NCBI GenBank assembly: GCA_043810285.1
Contig: JBDROH010000013.1
Location: 1-46,152, forward strand
DNA: 46,152 nt
Direction of reading: 5' to 3'
DNA from: JAGVXH01 sp043810285
GTDB lineage: Archaea; Nanobdellota; Nanobdellia; Pacearchaeales; GW2011-AR1
Part shown: positions 31,781 through 41,274 of the stretch, piece after piece
How the letters are laid out: each line of letters opens with the position of its first letter
How positions within the stretch are numbered: position 1 is the first letter of the stretch
The notes under the pieces: generated by a model
The model's database searches: none
Told to the model about the DNA's origin: nothing
The model's input: the letters and a program-made list of their open reading frames with translations, nothing else
Program-made: the position numbers and the translations under genes

Positions 31781-31867
31781 TTGGTCTTAGGTATATACTA
31801 CAATATACTATATCCTAACATATATATTAAATAATCTCCTCTACATAATAAAAAATCTACAACAACA

Positions 31868-31877
31868 TTTATATATT
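31868..31877 (+). promoter_or_regulatory. TATA box of ppsA
   Basis: TTTATATATT ends 19 nt before the ppsA ATG; there is no Shine-Dalgarno. The archaeal start style is back within 120 nt of the last island terminator. Confidence 0.55.
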
Positions 31878-31896
31878 CTATCCTCTGAATAACCTT

Positions 31897-34329
31897 ATGG
31901 GTGACGATTATATCAGATGGCTTTCAAATATTTCTAAGGAGGATATAAAACTTACGGGAGGCAAGGGTGCAAATCTAGGAGAGATATTTAACGCAAAGTT
32001 CCCGGTCCCTCAAGCATTCGTAATAACAACAGATGCATTTTACTATTTTATAAAAGAAACAAAAGTAAAAGACCAAATCCGAGAAATTCTAAACAAAATT
32101 GACGTAGATGACACAGACAGCTTAACAAAAAAAGCAGAAGAAATAAGAAATATTATCATTGACACTAAAATGCCAGAAAATTTAAAAAATGAAATTCTTG
32201 AAGCATACGACCATTTCAATATTGATCTAGATGGGATGGGAAGTTCTCCTGGAGCATTATCTATATTAAGGTCATCACGAGAACCAGTTTTCGTTTCAGT
32301 AAGAAGTTCAGCGACGGCAGAGGACCTAGGCGATGCAAGTTTCGCAGGACAACAAGATTCGTTTATCAATGTCAAAGGAAACCCAGAACTAATCGAAAAA
32401 GTAAAACGATGTTTTGCTTCAATCTTCACAGCACGTTCATTATATTACCGTAAGAAAAAAGGTTTCGATGATTTTGTTGGAATCGCAGCAGTCGTTCAAA
32501 AAATGATAAACTCAGATAAATCTGGAGTAATGTTCTCGAGGCATCCTGTAAAAAATAACGATGAAATTTTAATCGAGGCAGTATTCGGTCAGGGTGAAGG
32601 AATCGTCTCAGGGAAAATCAAACCAGACCAATATATCGTCAAAAGAAATTTAGAAATCGTCGAGGAAAAAGTTTCAGATAAAAAATTAGCAATTATCCGT
32701 ACTTCAGGAGGACAAACAAAAACAATTCAGCTAACTCCTGAGAAATCCCATCAAAGAGTCTTGAAAACTTATGAGATAAAACAACTTGCAGAATACGCAA
32801 TAAAACTCGAAGACCACTATAAGAAACCCCAAGACATTGAGTTCGCAACTGAGGGAGAAGAAATCTATATATTGCAAACAAGACCAATAACAACACTAAA
32901 AGAAAATCAAGCCGAGGCTGTAGAATTAGAAGGTCAGATTTTAACTCAGGGTTTGGCAGCGTCGCCAGGAGTAGCCTCAGGAATTGTAAAAATAATTCGT
33001 TCAATGGATGACTTGGGAAAAATAAAACAAGGAGACGTCTTAGTTACTACAATGACAAATCCGGATATGGTTGTAACAATGCAAAAAGCCGCAGCAATCG
33101 TGACATCTGAAGGAGGAGTAACGGCACACGCAGCAATCATCTCACGAGAAATGGGAATTCCAGCAGTAGTAGGAACAGAAGATTGTCTAGACAAATTAAA
33201 AGATGGAGACGAAGTAACCGTTGATGGTTCAAATGGAAAAGTTTTTGCTGGAAGAGCCGAAAATAAAAAGATAGAAATTTTACCAATTGTCGAAACAAAA
33301 ACAAAAATCAAAGTACTAGTTGACCTACCACAATTTGCAGAACGAGCAGCAAAAACCAAGGCTTATGGAATCGGGCTTGTTCGACTTGAAGGATTAATTG
33401 CACTCGGAGGAAAACATCCATTAGCTTATGAAAAAGAAAATAAACTTGAAGATTACAAAGAAATGTTAAAGAAAGGTCTAAGCAAAATTGCCGATACATT
33501 CATAGGAAAACCAATCTGGGTTCGGTCTTCAGATATCCGTAGTGACGAATATTCAAATCTCGAAGGTGCACCTAAAGAAATTGAAAGAAATCCTATGCTT
33601 GGCGACCACGGAATTAGATTCTCATTAAAACACCTTGGAATATTCAAGGCAGAACTTGCAGCTATAAAAGAACTCGCTGATAAGGGCCATAAATTTGGAG
33701 TGATGTTCCCACAAGTTATTTCAGTAGAAGAAGTAAAACAAGCAAGAAAATTATTTAATGAAATGAAAATAGACAATGTCCAATTAGGAGTAATGATTGA
33801 AACACCTGCAGCCTCAATTTTAATTAAAGATATTTGTGATGAAGGTATAGATTTTATTTCATTCGGGACAAATGACTTGACGCAGTACACATTAGCAATC
33901 GACAGAGGAAATGAGGAAGTCCAAAATATTTATGACGAAACAAACTGGGCAGTTCTAAAACAAATCTCACGAGTCATAAGAGAATGTAAAAGCCATGGAG
34001 TCGAAACTTCAATCTGTGGACAAGCCGGCTCGAATAAAAAGATGGTAGAATTCTTAGTCAAACAAGGGATAGATTCAATCTCTGTCAACGCAGATGTAGC
34101 AAAAGAAATTTCAGAGTTAGTAAGAAAACTTGAAAGTGAAAAAACTGAAGAACCAAAAATCGAACCTCTCGACAATAAAGAATCTATCAAAGAAGAACTT
34201 CAAGAAAGACAAACACTAGAACAAGAAAGGATAGAAGAAATAAAAGAACCAGTAATTGAGAATTTAATAGAAGAACCTGCAGAAGAACCTTCCAAAAACA
34301 AACCAGCAAAAGAAGACATCTTTAATTAA
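31897..34329 (+). CDS. ppsA: Phosphoenolpyruvate synthase
   Basis: An 810-residue PEP synthase (pyruvate, water dikinase) that converts pyruvate, ATP and water to PEP, AMP and phosphate. It has the ATP-grasp domain (LTGGKGANLGEIF at the start), the phosphohistidine domain with catalytic H411 in GGVTAHAAIIS, and the PEP/pyruvate-binding TIM barrel with VMIETPAAS and the catalytic Cys near 707 in SICGQAGS. The last 70 residues form an acidic Glu/Lys-rich tail not found in standard enzymes of about 740-790 residues. Leaderless start. In archaea it leads into gluconeogenesis, and it could draw on 3-phosphoglycerate products of RuBisCO in the reverse direction. Confidence 0.94.
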   Translation: MGDDYIRWLSNISKEDIKLTGGKGANLGEIFNAKFPVPQAFVITTDAFYYFIKETKVKDQIREILNKIDVDDTDSLTKKAEEIRNIIIDTKMPENLKNEILEAYDHFNIDLDGMGSSPGALSILRSSREPVFVSVRSSATAEDLGDASFAGQQDSFINVKGNPELIEKVKRCFASIFTARSLYYRKKKGFDDFVGIAAVVQKMINSDKSGVMFSRHPVKNNDEILIEAVFGQGEGIVSGKIKPDQYIVKRNLEIVEEKVSDKKLAIIRTSGGQTKTIQLTPEKSHQRVLKTYEIKQLAEYAIKLEDHYKKPQDIEFATEGEEIYILQTRPITTLKENQAEAVELEGQILTQGLAASPGVASGIVKIIRSMDDLGKIKQGDVLVTTMTNPDMVVTMQKAAAIVTSEGGVTAHAAIISREMGIPAVVGTEDCLDKLKDGDEVTVDGSNGKVFAGRAENKKIEILPIVETKTKIKVLVDLPQFAERAAKTKAYGIGLVRLEGLIALGGKHPLAYEKENKLEDYKEMLKKGLSKIADTFIGKPIWVRSSDIRSDEYSNLEGAPKEIERNPMLGDHGIRFSLKHLGIFKAELAAIKELADKGHKFGVMFPQVISVEEVKQARKLFNEMKIDNVQLGVMIETPAASILIKDICDEGIDFISFGTNDLTQYTLAIDRGNEEVQNIYDETNWAVLKQISRVIRECKSHGVETSICGQAGSNKKMVEFLVKQGIDSISVNADVAKEISELVRKLESEKTEEPKIEPLDNKESIKEELQERQTLEQERIEEIKEPVIENLIEEPAEEPSKNKPAKEDIFN

Positions 34330-34364
34330 TATAATTCCTATATCAAATTTAAAATACAAACTTA

Positions 34365-35216
34365 TTAAATCCTAGGCGTATCCTTTCTCTCATCAACCAA
34401 CTTATCCACCAACTTAGCCATCTCTCCTAAAAAAGAGTCTGCTTTATTAAACCAATCATCAAGTTCCTTTCCCCTAATAGAAACCAAAGTACTATGAACA
34501 ACATTTTTTGCAACAGAATGAATCTCCGAATAATAATCTACATATTTTCTATTTAACTTCTTAGTCTTTACAAAAGTCTCAATCAAAACATTAGGAATAG
34601 TTTCTGGAGAAGAAGGCATAACATCTGCTGCAATCAAAGCGGCATGTGCCGAATCAACCATAGTCCAATAAAGCCCGTCGACAACTGCCAACATAGATTG
34701 TTTTGCACGAGTCATATGTCCCGGTGCTCTCTGCAAAAGTGTATAGATAGATTCTGGAGTCGAACGAATTTTTCCTTCCTTCAATAAAATTCTCAACGGA
34801 TTAAAAAAACCACCAAAATCAATCAACGCATCACCATATCTCAAAACATTAATCACCACCGGATCTCCGCGCATTAAATCTTCCCACCACGTAGACAATT
34901 TAACAGAGTTAATATGTAACGATTTCCTATAGGGATTAGCTACAATCAACTTGCCAAGTTCCTCACGATACCATGCAATCAACTCTTGGTCCCACCTAAT
35001 TCCAACATCATCAATAATAACTATAATATCAATATCCGAATAGGGAGTCGAAACTCTTTTTGCCGACGACCCAAAAAGAACAACAGACTTTATCATCTGG
35101 TCAAACTTTTCATATACCTTCATTGCAAAATCCATAGCAATCTCTCTCTCGCCTGCAATTAAAAGTGTCGAAGCTTTTTCGAGTACTTTCTTAGTTACCT
35201 TTTTTTTATCAACCAT
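34365..35216 (-). CDS. Nucleotidyltransferase-fold protein, second copy
   Basis: A 283-residue protein with VVLFGSSAKR (G49-S50) and SDIDIIVIID (D61, D63), the core of a polymerase-beta-like nucleotidyltransferase. The C-terminal half is helical and resembles that of the 617-residue protein at 6079-7932. Both also share the order of the domains, so they are paralogues of different length. It lacks the long N- and C-terminal coiled parts of the larger protein. A TATA-like TTTTATAAAAT lies upstream. Convergent with ppsA. Confidence 0.68.
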   Translation of the reverse strand: MVDKKKVTKKVLEKASTLLIAGEREIAMDFAMKVYEKFDQMIKSVVLFGSSAKRVSTPYSDIDIIVIIDDVGIRWDQELIAWYREELGKLIVANPYRKSLHINSVKLSTWWEDLMRGDPVVINVLRYGDALIDFGGFFNPLRILLKEGKIRSTPESIYTLLQRAPGHMTRAKQSMLAVVDGLYWTMVDSAHAALIAADVMPSSPETIPNVLIETFVKTKKLNRKYVDYYSEIHSVAKNVVHSTLVSIRGKELDDWFNKADSFLGEMAKLVDKLVDERKDTPRI

Positions 35217-35304
35217 CCTCTCTTATTAATTCTTAGTAATTATATTTTATAAAACCTCCCTTCAGCATTCCAGGTCCACAGTATTATGAGCGAAGGTTTC
35301 GGGC

Positions 35305-37152
35305 CTAAGCCATCGGAGTTCCACCAAATCGTGATTGGTCCCCAGGCATCTGTCCTCCTAGGTCAATAGGCATAGTCGTAAAACCAGAACCATACATCGA
35401 ATGATGCTGTTGCGGATTAAGAGTGCCATAACCTCCAAAATAAGAACCTTGCATTTCGGTTGCTTGATTCCAGTGAGGGCCAGCACTCATTCCATAAATA
35501 GGTGAGCCAAAAGCCGCCAACGACATTCCATGTGGAGACTTCTTGAAATGCTGAACGAACCCTCCAGCCTCGACAATTTTCCGCATATCCTTCAATCGCC
35601 CGGTTTTCTCCAACTGCTCCATAATTTTTTTAAACGGAACATTTCCCATACCTGGAGCCAAATGAGAATCAGCAAAGCCAAAATTATCTGTCAGGTGTAA
35701 ATGTTTGACCATGGTCTTATCTTCACTAATTTTTTTTGTTTCTGCTAAAACATCAACATCGGTAAAACCTTTTTTCTTAATCATATTCAAATGACCAACA
35801 TCCCAAGTAACACCAAGTTGTTTCTCCGCAATCTTCTTAGCTTCAGCCTCACTCAATTTCTTCTCCCTAATCAATTGCTCAACAAAAACCTTCCGCGAAC
35901 TATTCACCAATTCTTTTAATTTCTCTGCCGAAGAGAATGCCGTTCCAGGCATAAAATTTTCAATTGCAATAATTGGGGCGCTCCCCCCGAATTCATTATA
36001 AGATCTCATAGCCAAATTCCCAAAGGTCTTAGCTGATTTATCTATCGCAAAAGTTTCAACTTCTTCAAAAATTTTAGGAGCACCATACCTCATCGCAATC
36101 TCCCGCAAGCTTCTGGAAGATTCCTCCAAAATTTCTTGCCTTATAGGGATATTCAAAACTGCGTTAGGGAGTAGCCCATCTATCTTATTAGAATATTTTT
36201 CAGCAAGATTCTTCAATTCTTTTTTCTGCGCAGGAGATCCATACTTATACGCTTTATGAAAAGAGTCAGTAAATTTTAATCCAGCATCTTCCACAAAAAT
36301 ATTTGTTCTTTGCAGAGCATTATAATCTTTAATTTGATTAGAATCAGGATATTTAAGCTCCTTACCAGTCTCCATATCAATAAATTGACCCTTATTATTT
36401 ATAACTGCATTCCCATAAACTTTTTTCAGTGATTCATATGAGTCTTTAATAATATCACGATCTTCTTTATTGGCTTTTGATAACTCAATCATTCTATTTT
36501 CCCATTCAGTTGCATTAATAGAATCTAATTGTACCTCAGGAGTATAAAGCTTCCCCCCCTTAGTAAGAGATTCCGGACTCCCCGGACGAAACTTATATTC
36601 TTTTTCAAGCGGAGCTAATTGCTTAGTTTCGCGATTAATTGCAAAAGTTTTTTCAACTTCAAATCTATTTTTACCTTTGCCTGGTTGAAACTCAGGACCC
36701 GGAGCACCAGCAGAACCATGAAAAACAATTGGAACATTACCATTAGGATCCAAAACATGTGCCTTTTCTATAGCATCAAACATTCTCCGTTCATTATCTT
36801 CCCGTTCCAAATTTCCTCCCCAACCTTTTTCACCGAAGCCCGCAGGATCGAGCATAGGCCCATGAACAGACGGTTTAACACCAGAAAGTTTCATCAAAGC
36901 TCGCATCTCTTTAAAATGTTCCTTAGGAATAGCTTCAGTAGCATCAGGCATAATCATAGAAACCTCAAAAGCTTTAACTCCTTGCTTTAAGGCAGTAACA
37001 GTTTCTCCAAGTTGATTTGCAGTCTGAGGAGAACCAGGGAAACCAAGTCCAGCCGCACTCATTCGATAGCCTACAAAACTTCCATGATCCGGATCAAGCG
37101 AAGACGTCCCTCCTTCATAAAATGATTCATAACTAGTATAATTATCTGCCAT
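35305..37152 (-). CDS. Xylose isomerase-like TIM-barrel protein
   Basis: A 615-residue protein with the metal-binding residues of the AP endonuclease 2/sugar isomerase family in order: a Glu in IAIENFMPG, Asp/His in TWDVGHLN, His in HLHLTDN, His in DSHLAPGMGN and Glu in IVEAGG. The N-terminal FEVSMIMPD and SVHGPML strands start the barrel. A long helical insertion (about residues 140-340) breaks the barrel. The last 60 residues are rich in Gly, Gln, Met and aromatic residues, probably disordered. The reaction is unknown: endonuclease IV-like DNA repair and sugar isomerisation are both possible. Confidence 0.65.
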   Translation of the reverse strand: MADNYTSYESFYEGGTSSLDPDHGSFVGYRMSAAGLGFPGSPQTANQLGETVTALKQGVKAFEVSMIMPDATEAIPKEHFKEMRALMKLSGVKPSVHGPMLDPAGFGEKGWGGNLEREDNERRMFDAIEKAHVLDPNGNVPIVFHGSAGAPGPEFQPGKGKNRFEVEKTFAINRETKQLAPLEKEYKFRPGSPESLTKGGKLYTPEVQLDSINATEWENRMIELSKANKEDRDIIKDSYESLKKVYGNAVINNKGQFIDMETGKELKYPDSNQIKDYNALQRTNIFVEDAGLKFTDSFHKAYKYGSPAQKKELKNLAEKYSNKIDGLLPNAVLNIPIRQEILEESSRSLREIAMRYGAPKIFEEVETFAIDKSAKTFGNLAMRSYNEFGGSAPIIAIENFMPGTAFSSAEKLKELVNSSRKVFVEQLIREKKLSEAEAKKIAEKQLGVTWDVGHLNMIKKKGFTDVDVLAETKKISEDKTMVKHLHLTDNFGFADSHLAPGMGNVPFKKIMEQLEKTGRLKDMRKIVEAGGFVQHFKKSPHGMSLAAFGSPIYGMSAGPHWNQATEMQGSYFGGYGTLNPQQHHSMYGSGFTTMPIDLGGQMPGDQSRFGGTPMA

Positions 37153-37223
37153 ATAACACCTATAAATATCAAAGATAAAGATTATTTAAATTGTGCTGTC
37201 TCAAAAAGAAAAATAAACTTTAA

Positions 37224-38711
37224 TTAACTTCCGTCTTGTCCCTTAAATACATCCCTAAATTTTACCCTAGGCTCTTTACTAACTTCTTCATCAACTTTAT
37301 CGAAACCTTCACCTGGAGCCGAAGCCATCCCATGTGCCTTTTTATAAATATCATAAACAGTATATAATGTAGATCCTGCCGCACTAGCAGCCTCGGCTCG
37401 AACTGTTTGTTCAACAAAATTATCTTTTTTAATATCCTTAACATCACTAATTTCAGCCTTCTTTTCTTTCTCTGTATTTCCACCACCCGTAAATAAACCA
37501 AACAATGCCGCAAATGGATTAATATCTTCACTTTTCTCTACCTTGCTCTTTTCCAATTTCTTCTTCTCTTCATCATTCTTCAAAAAATAATCCAAATCTT
37601 CTTTCAATTCTTCAAGCGCTCCCTCCATAACATCTGCCGAAAAAGCCATACTATCTGCAATATCGTCGTTATCTAATTCCTTTCTAACCAAACTTAATTC
37701 TTCATCGTTCAAGGCATAAGAATCAAAAACCATATCAATTCTACCTCCCATCGCAAAACCGTAATCCCCTTTTTGCGTCATCCTCTGCGAAACATGCCCC
37801 CGATACTTTAACCCAATCACAATACACTGATTATAATTCCTCTTCAAATGATATCCCTTAAACTTTTCCGGAACCTTAACGGGCTTCTTTCCAAACAATT
37901 GCAACTCAAACATCGACGTAGAAAACGCATTAACCAACGCTGCATTCTTTTCAAAGCCTTTTTGTTTCAAATCTTCTGCTGCTTTCAAATAAGGTTTCAT
38001 CCAAGCCGAATACAACTTTATCGTCTCAACCTGCGACTTCAAATAACCCTTCTCAATATTAAAACGCTTTCGTAATTCTTTTTCCGAATAATTCATCCAC
38101 TTCAAATACTCGCTTATTCTAGGAACTAAAATTCTATAAACCTGATCGTTAATTAATCCACCCTCATCTTCATTATTCATCTTTTTCAAATCTTCCAAAG
38201 AATTCGCCATCATAAAAACCTCTCTTATGGTCGTGAAACCAAGCTCCGCTGCCATCTGATGAATAGAACCCCTCCCCCTCTTTAAATCAACATTATCCAA
38301 CCAAGTCTGTTTCAAAGCCAACATTCCAGCCTCTTTTTTAGCCTTATCCTCAGACAAAGCGTCATCGTAATGCGCCAACCTCATCTCAAACTCCTTCAAA
38401 TCATAAATCAAATTCAAAACAGACTTAACAACCTGATTCAATCCTCCAAGAATTTTCATCCCTTCCTCTTGCATCTTCGTCGCTTTCATATTCATCTCGG
38501 AAAATTGCCCAGACCCTGGACTTGCCGTAAAATTATCCACCAACTTTTCCATATTCCAACCCATATCCTGAATAAAATCCAACAACCAATAATAAATCGG
38601 CTCCAACTGCGCCTGTTGAGAATCGAAAGTTATTTTGTAAGATGCTACTGGTTCATTCCATTTTTTAGGAATAGTTTTAGTTATCACTTCTTTTATATCA
38701 CCCATAATCAT
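37224..38711 (-). CDS. Large helical protein of unknown function (495 aa)
   Basis: A soluble, mostly helical protein with long charged helices in the first 300 residues and a mixed region around 300-360 (YNQCIVIGLKYRGHVSQRM). There is a Gly-rich segment (FAALFGLFTGGGN) and then a Lys-rich linker. Start codons at 38711 and 38705 are close together. No catalytic motif is visible and no named family. It stands next to the TIM-barrel gene on the same strand and divergent from a coiled-coil gene. Confidence 0.6.
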   Translation of the reverse strand: MIMGDIKEVITKTIPKKWNEPVASYKITFDSQQAQLEPIYYWLLDFIQDMGWNMEKLVDNFTASPGSGQFSEMNMKATKMQEEGMKILGGLNQVVKSVLNLIYDLKEFEMRLAHYDDALSEDKAKKEAGMLALKQTWLDNVDLKRGRGSIHQMAAELGFTTIREVFMMANSLEDLKKMNNEDEGGLINDQVYRILVPRISEYLKWMNYSEKELRKRFNIEKGYLKSQVETIKLYSAWMKPYLKAAEDLKQKGFEKNAALVNAFSTSMFELQLFGKKPVKVPEKFKGYHLKRNYNQCIVIGLKYRGHVSQRMTQKGDYGFAMGGRIDMVFDSYALNDEELSLVRKELDNDDIADSMAFSADVMEGALEELKEDLDYFLKNDEEKKKLEKSKVEKSEDINPFAALFGLFTGGGNTEKEKKAEISDVKDIKKDNFVEQTVRAEAASAAGSTLYTVYDIYKKAHGMASAPGEGFDKVDEEVSKEPRVKFRDVFKGQDGS

Positions 38712-38774
38712 TTACAGAATCAAGAATATATAAAGTTTAGCAAGACTTAAATAAACCACTCACTTATCAAGATT

Positions 38775-39152
38775 ATGATTTTCGGAAAGAAGAAAAGAAT
38801 GATTGATGTTAGGGAACTTCAAAGACGAGGCGTTGTGAGAATTCCTAGGCAAGAGAGAGTTATACCTACAGACTCAAGCGGATTCGTCGAACTCGGAACA
38901 AACTCTAAATCAACATCTTCGACATCGCCAACATCTTCAAACTCAAACTTCTTCAGTTTTATGGAGAATACTCCCTCGACAAAAGAAACCTTCGGCACAG
39001 AATCCGACGGCTACAATAAAAGAGAAGTAGATACAAAGATAACTGAACTTGATAATAAAATTTACAAACTCGAACAACGAACCGAACTTCTTGAAAAAAA
39101 ACTCGATGTCAATCAACCAAATAATTCTAATATTGGTTCTATGGGTTGGTAA
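38775..39152 (+). CDS. Small protein with C-terminal coiled coil (125 aa)
   Basis: A 125-residue protein: a basic N-terminus (MIFGKKKRMIDVRELQRRG), a Ser/Thr-rich flexible middle, and a C-terminal coiled coil of about 30 residues (ITELDNKIYKLEQRTELLEK). It is divergent from the 495-residue gene, sharing the 63-nt promoter region. Layout suggests an anchor or adaptor protein. No family recognised. Confidence 0.6.
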   Translation: MIFGKKKRMIDVRELQRRGVVRIPRQERVIPTDSSGFVELGTNSKSTSSTSPTSSNSNFFSFMENTPSTKETFGTESDGYNKREVDTKITELDNKIYKLEQRTELLEKKLDVNQPNNSNIGSMGW

Positions 39153-39171
39153 TCTACATAGCAATCCAATA

Positions 39172-39180
39172 TATTTAAAA
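39172..39180 (+). promoter_or_regulatory. TATA box of GluRS
   Basis: TATTTAAAA ends 22 nt before the GluRS ATG, the leaderless spacing. Confidence 0.5.
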
Positions 39181-39202
39181 CTCTTAATACCTTCTAATTA
39201 AT

Positions 39203-40888
39203 ATGACTGAAATACCAAATGAAGTGATTGAAGCTCACGCTTTAGAAAATGCAATTAAGCACGAAGGCAAAGCAAATCAAGGTGCAGTTTTGGCAGGCCT
39301 CTTTGCAGAGGGATTAGAAAAATCAGAAGTAAAAGATACCATACCACTAATTCAAAAAGTTCTTCAAGAAGTAAACGCACTTTCTTTAGAAAAACAAAAA
39401 GAACAATTTTCTAAATTAGAATTTAAAACAAGCAAACGAAAGATTAGGGAAGGTTTACCTGAATTACCTAATGCGGAAAAAGGAAAGGTTGTGATGCGAT
39501 TCGCACCTTTTCCATCGGGACCGCTCCATCTTGGAAATGCACGAACAATGGTTCTCAACGACGAATATACAAAAATTTATGAAGGAAAATTAATATTAGT
39601 TATGGATGACACTATTGGTTCAGAAGCAAAACCAATCCAACCTGAGGCCTACAAATTAATTGAAGAAGGGGCAAAATGGCTCAATATCAATTATGAAAAA
39701 AATGTAATCTACAAATCCGACAGAATAGAAAAGTATTATGCTTATGCAGAAGAACTAATTAAAAAAAATTACATGTATGTCTGTGATTGCGAGAGAGAAA
39801 TAATGCACGACTTAAAAGTAAAGGGTATCGCATGTTCTTGTCGAGAATTCCCTCCAGAAATCCAAATCAAAAGATGGGAAAAAATGTTCAAAGCAAAAGA
39901 AGGTTCAATGTGCATAAGGCTAAAAACCAATATGCAAGATTCCGACCCGGCATTCCGTGATAGAATTATGTTTAGAATTTCAGACCGACCTCACGCAAAA
40001 CTAAAAAATAAGTATAGAGTATATCCTCTACTAGATTTCTCCTGGGCAATCGACGACCACGTCTTCGGTATCACCCACATTTTAAGGGGGATGGAATTAG
40101 CGATAGAAACACGAGTAGAGAAATTCATCTGGGACATTTTCAAATGGGAACATCCAGAAGTTATTTACAATGGACATTTTGCAATCGAAGGAGTTAAAAT
40201 CTCAAAATCAAAAGGTGCGCAAGAAGTTAAATCAAAAAATTATATTGGCTGGAACGATCCACGAACATGGTCATTACAATCTCTCCGAGATAGAGGAATC
40301 CAACCCGAAGCAGTCAGACAATTTATATTGAATACAGGAATTAAAAAAACAAATATTACAATTCCCGTCGACGTTCTCTATACCTTGAACAAAAAAATAC
40401 TCAACGAAGTTTCACGATATTTCTTTGTAGAAAATCCGACAAAAATAACAATCAAAGGTTGCCCTGAACTTACGGCCAAACTTCCTCGTCATCCAAACCA
40501 AAAAAACGGATACCGAATTTATCAAACAACACAAGAATTCCTAATCTCTGAACAAGACGCCGAACTTATGCAAGATGGAAATTATAGATTAATACATCTC
40601 CTTAATTTTAAATCAGATAAGATTGGGTTGAGACCTCGAGATTTTTCATTCCTCTCGGAAGAACCAGATAACAATATGAAAACCAAATTCATTCACTGGC
40701 TTCCACATTTACCTTATAATATCCAAGTAGAAGTAAGAATGCCTGACGGTTCTATCAAAAAAGGATTGGGAGAAGAAGAATTAGGAAAATTAAACATTGG
40801 AACTGTCATACAATTTGAAAGATTCGGTTTTGTAAAATTACATAAGAAAGATAAAGAGAAACTAGAATTTTGGTTTGCACACAACTAA
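39203..40888 (+). CDS. gltX: Glutamyl-tRNA synthetase, archaeal type
   Basis: A 561-residue class I aminoacyl-tRNA synthetase. The HIGH-like motif is PSGPLHLGNAR (near 107-115) and the KMSKS-like motif KISKSK (332-337). The N-terminal helical extension and the beta-barrel anticodon domain are of the archaeal/eukaryotic GlxRS branch. It charges tRNA-Glu, and in archaea often also tRNA-Gln for later amidation. Length is normal. The stop codon overlaps the convergent Fe-S gene by four bases. Confidence 0.94.
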   Translation: MTEIPNEVIEAHALENAIKHEGKANQGAVLAGLFAEGLEKSEVKDTIPLIQKVLQEVNALSLEKQKEQFSKLEFKTSKRKIREGLPELPNAEKGKVVMRFAPFPSGPLHLGNARTMVLNDEYTKIYEGKLILVMDDTIGSEAKPIQPEAYKLIEEGAKWLNINYEKNVIYKSDRIEKYYAYAEELIKKNYMYVCDCEREIMHDLKVKGIACSCREFPPEIQIKRWEKMFKAKEGSMCIRLKTNMQDSDPAFRDRIMFRISDRPHAKLKNKYRVYPLLDFSWAIDDHVFGITHILRGMELAIETRVEKFIWDIFKWEHPEVIYNGHFAIEGVKISKSKGAQEVKSKNYIGWNDPRTWSLQSLRDRGIQPEAVRQFILNTGIKKTNITIPVDVLYTLNKKILNEVSRYFFVENPTKITIKGCPELTAKLPRHPNQKNGYRIYQTTQEFLISEQDAELMQDGNYRLIHLLNFKSDKIGLRPRDFSFLSEEPDNNMKTKFIHWLPHLPYNIQVEVRMPDGSIKKGLGEEELGKLNIGTVIQFERFGFVKLHKKDKEKLEFWFAHN

Positions 40889-41274
40889 GTTTTTATCTCC
40901 CCCTTTCCAAAAGGAGTTCCATATTTCCAAATATTTTTAATCATTTCCTCATTTGACTTCAATCCCTTTCCCATTAGAACCATTACATTCCGTGCCTTCA
41001 AAATAGCATCGCAAACTTTCACACCCAACGGACACTCTTTCTCACATCCCTTACAAAGACAACATTCAAAAATTACATTATCCAAAATATTTTCTGACAA
41101 AATAATCGTCTTTCCCCTAGGAGAAACATGCTCTTCTCTCAAAACTCTAAAAACTGGACAAATACTTTTACATCTCCCACACTTAATACAAGGCTCCAAA
41201 ATCTCACTAACTTCTTCCATCAGATTGTCTGCCTCAATCTTATCTTGCTTTGTTGGTTTACCTTTCTCTCCCAT
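40885..41274 (-). CDS. Two-cluster 4Fe-4S protein (HdrC/GlpC-like)
   Basis: The start at 41274 follows GGAGGATATA; an in-frame ATG exists 24 nt upstream. The protein of about 129 residues has CIKCGRCKSICPVFR and CCLCKGCEKECPLGV, two complete 4Fe-4S motifs (CxxCxxCxxxCP), in the helical N-terminal fold of HdrC, GlpC and the glycolate oxidase iron-sulfur subunit. The C-terminal Cys-rich (CCG) domain of those proteins is missing. It would pass electrons between a flavoprotein and another carrier, but no oxidase gene is adjacent. It overlaps the NYN gene by 17 nt. Confidence 0.75.
   Translation of the reverse strand: MGEKGKPTKQDKIEADNLMEEVSEILEPCIKCGRCKSICPVFRVLREEHVSPRGKTIILSENILDNVIFECCLCKGCEKECPLGVKVCDAILKARNVMVLMGKGLKSNEEMIKNIWKYGTPFGKGEIKT

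Noticed and set aside
32043..34190. Several minus-strand frames across ppsA
   Set aside because: Antisense shadows of a highly conserved enzyme; Ser/Phe-rich products without start signals.
36619..36990. Plus-strand frame inside the TIM-barrel gene
   Set aside because: Shadow frame, Phe/His/Arg-rich, without promoter or ribosome site.
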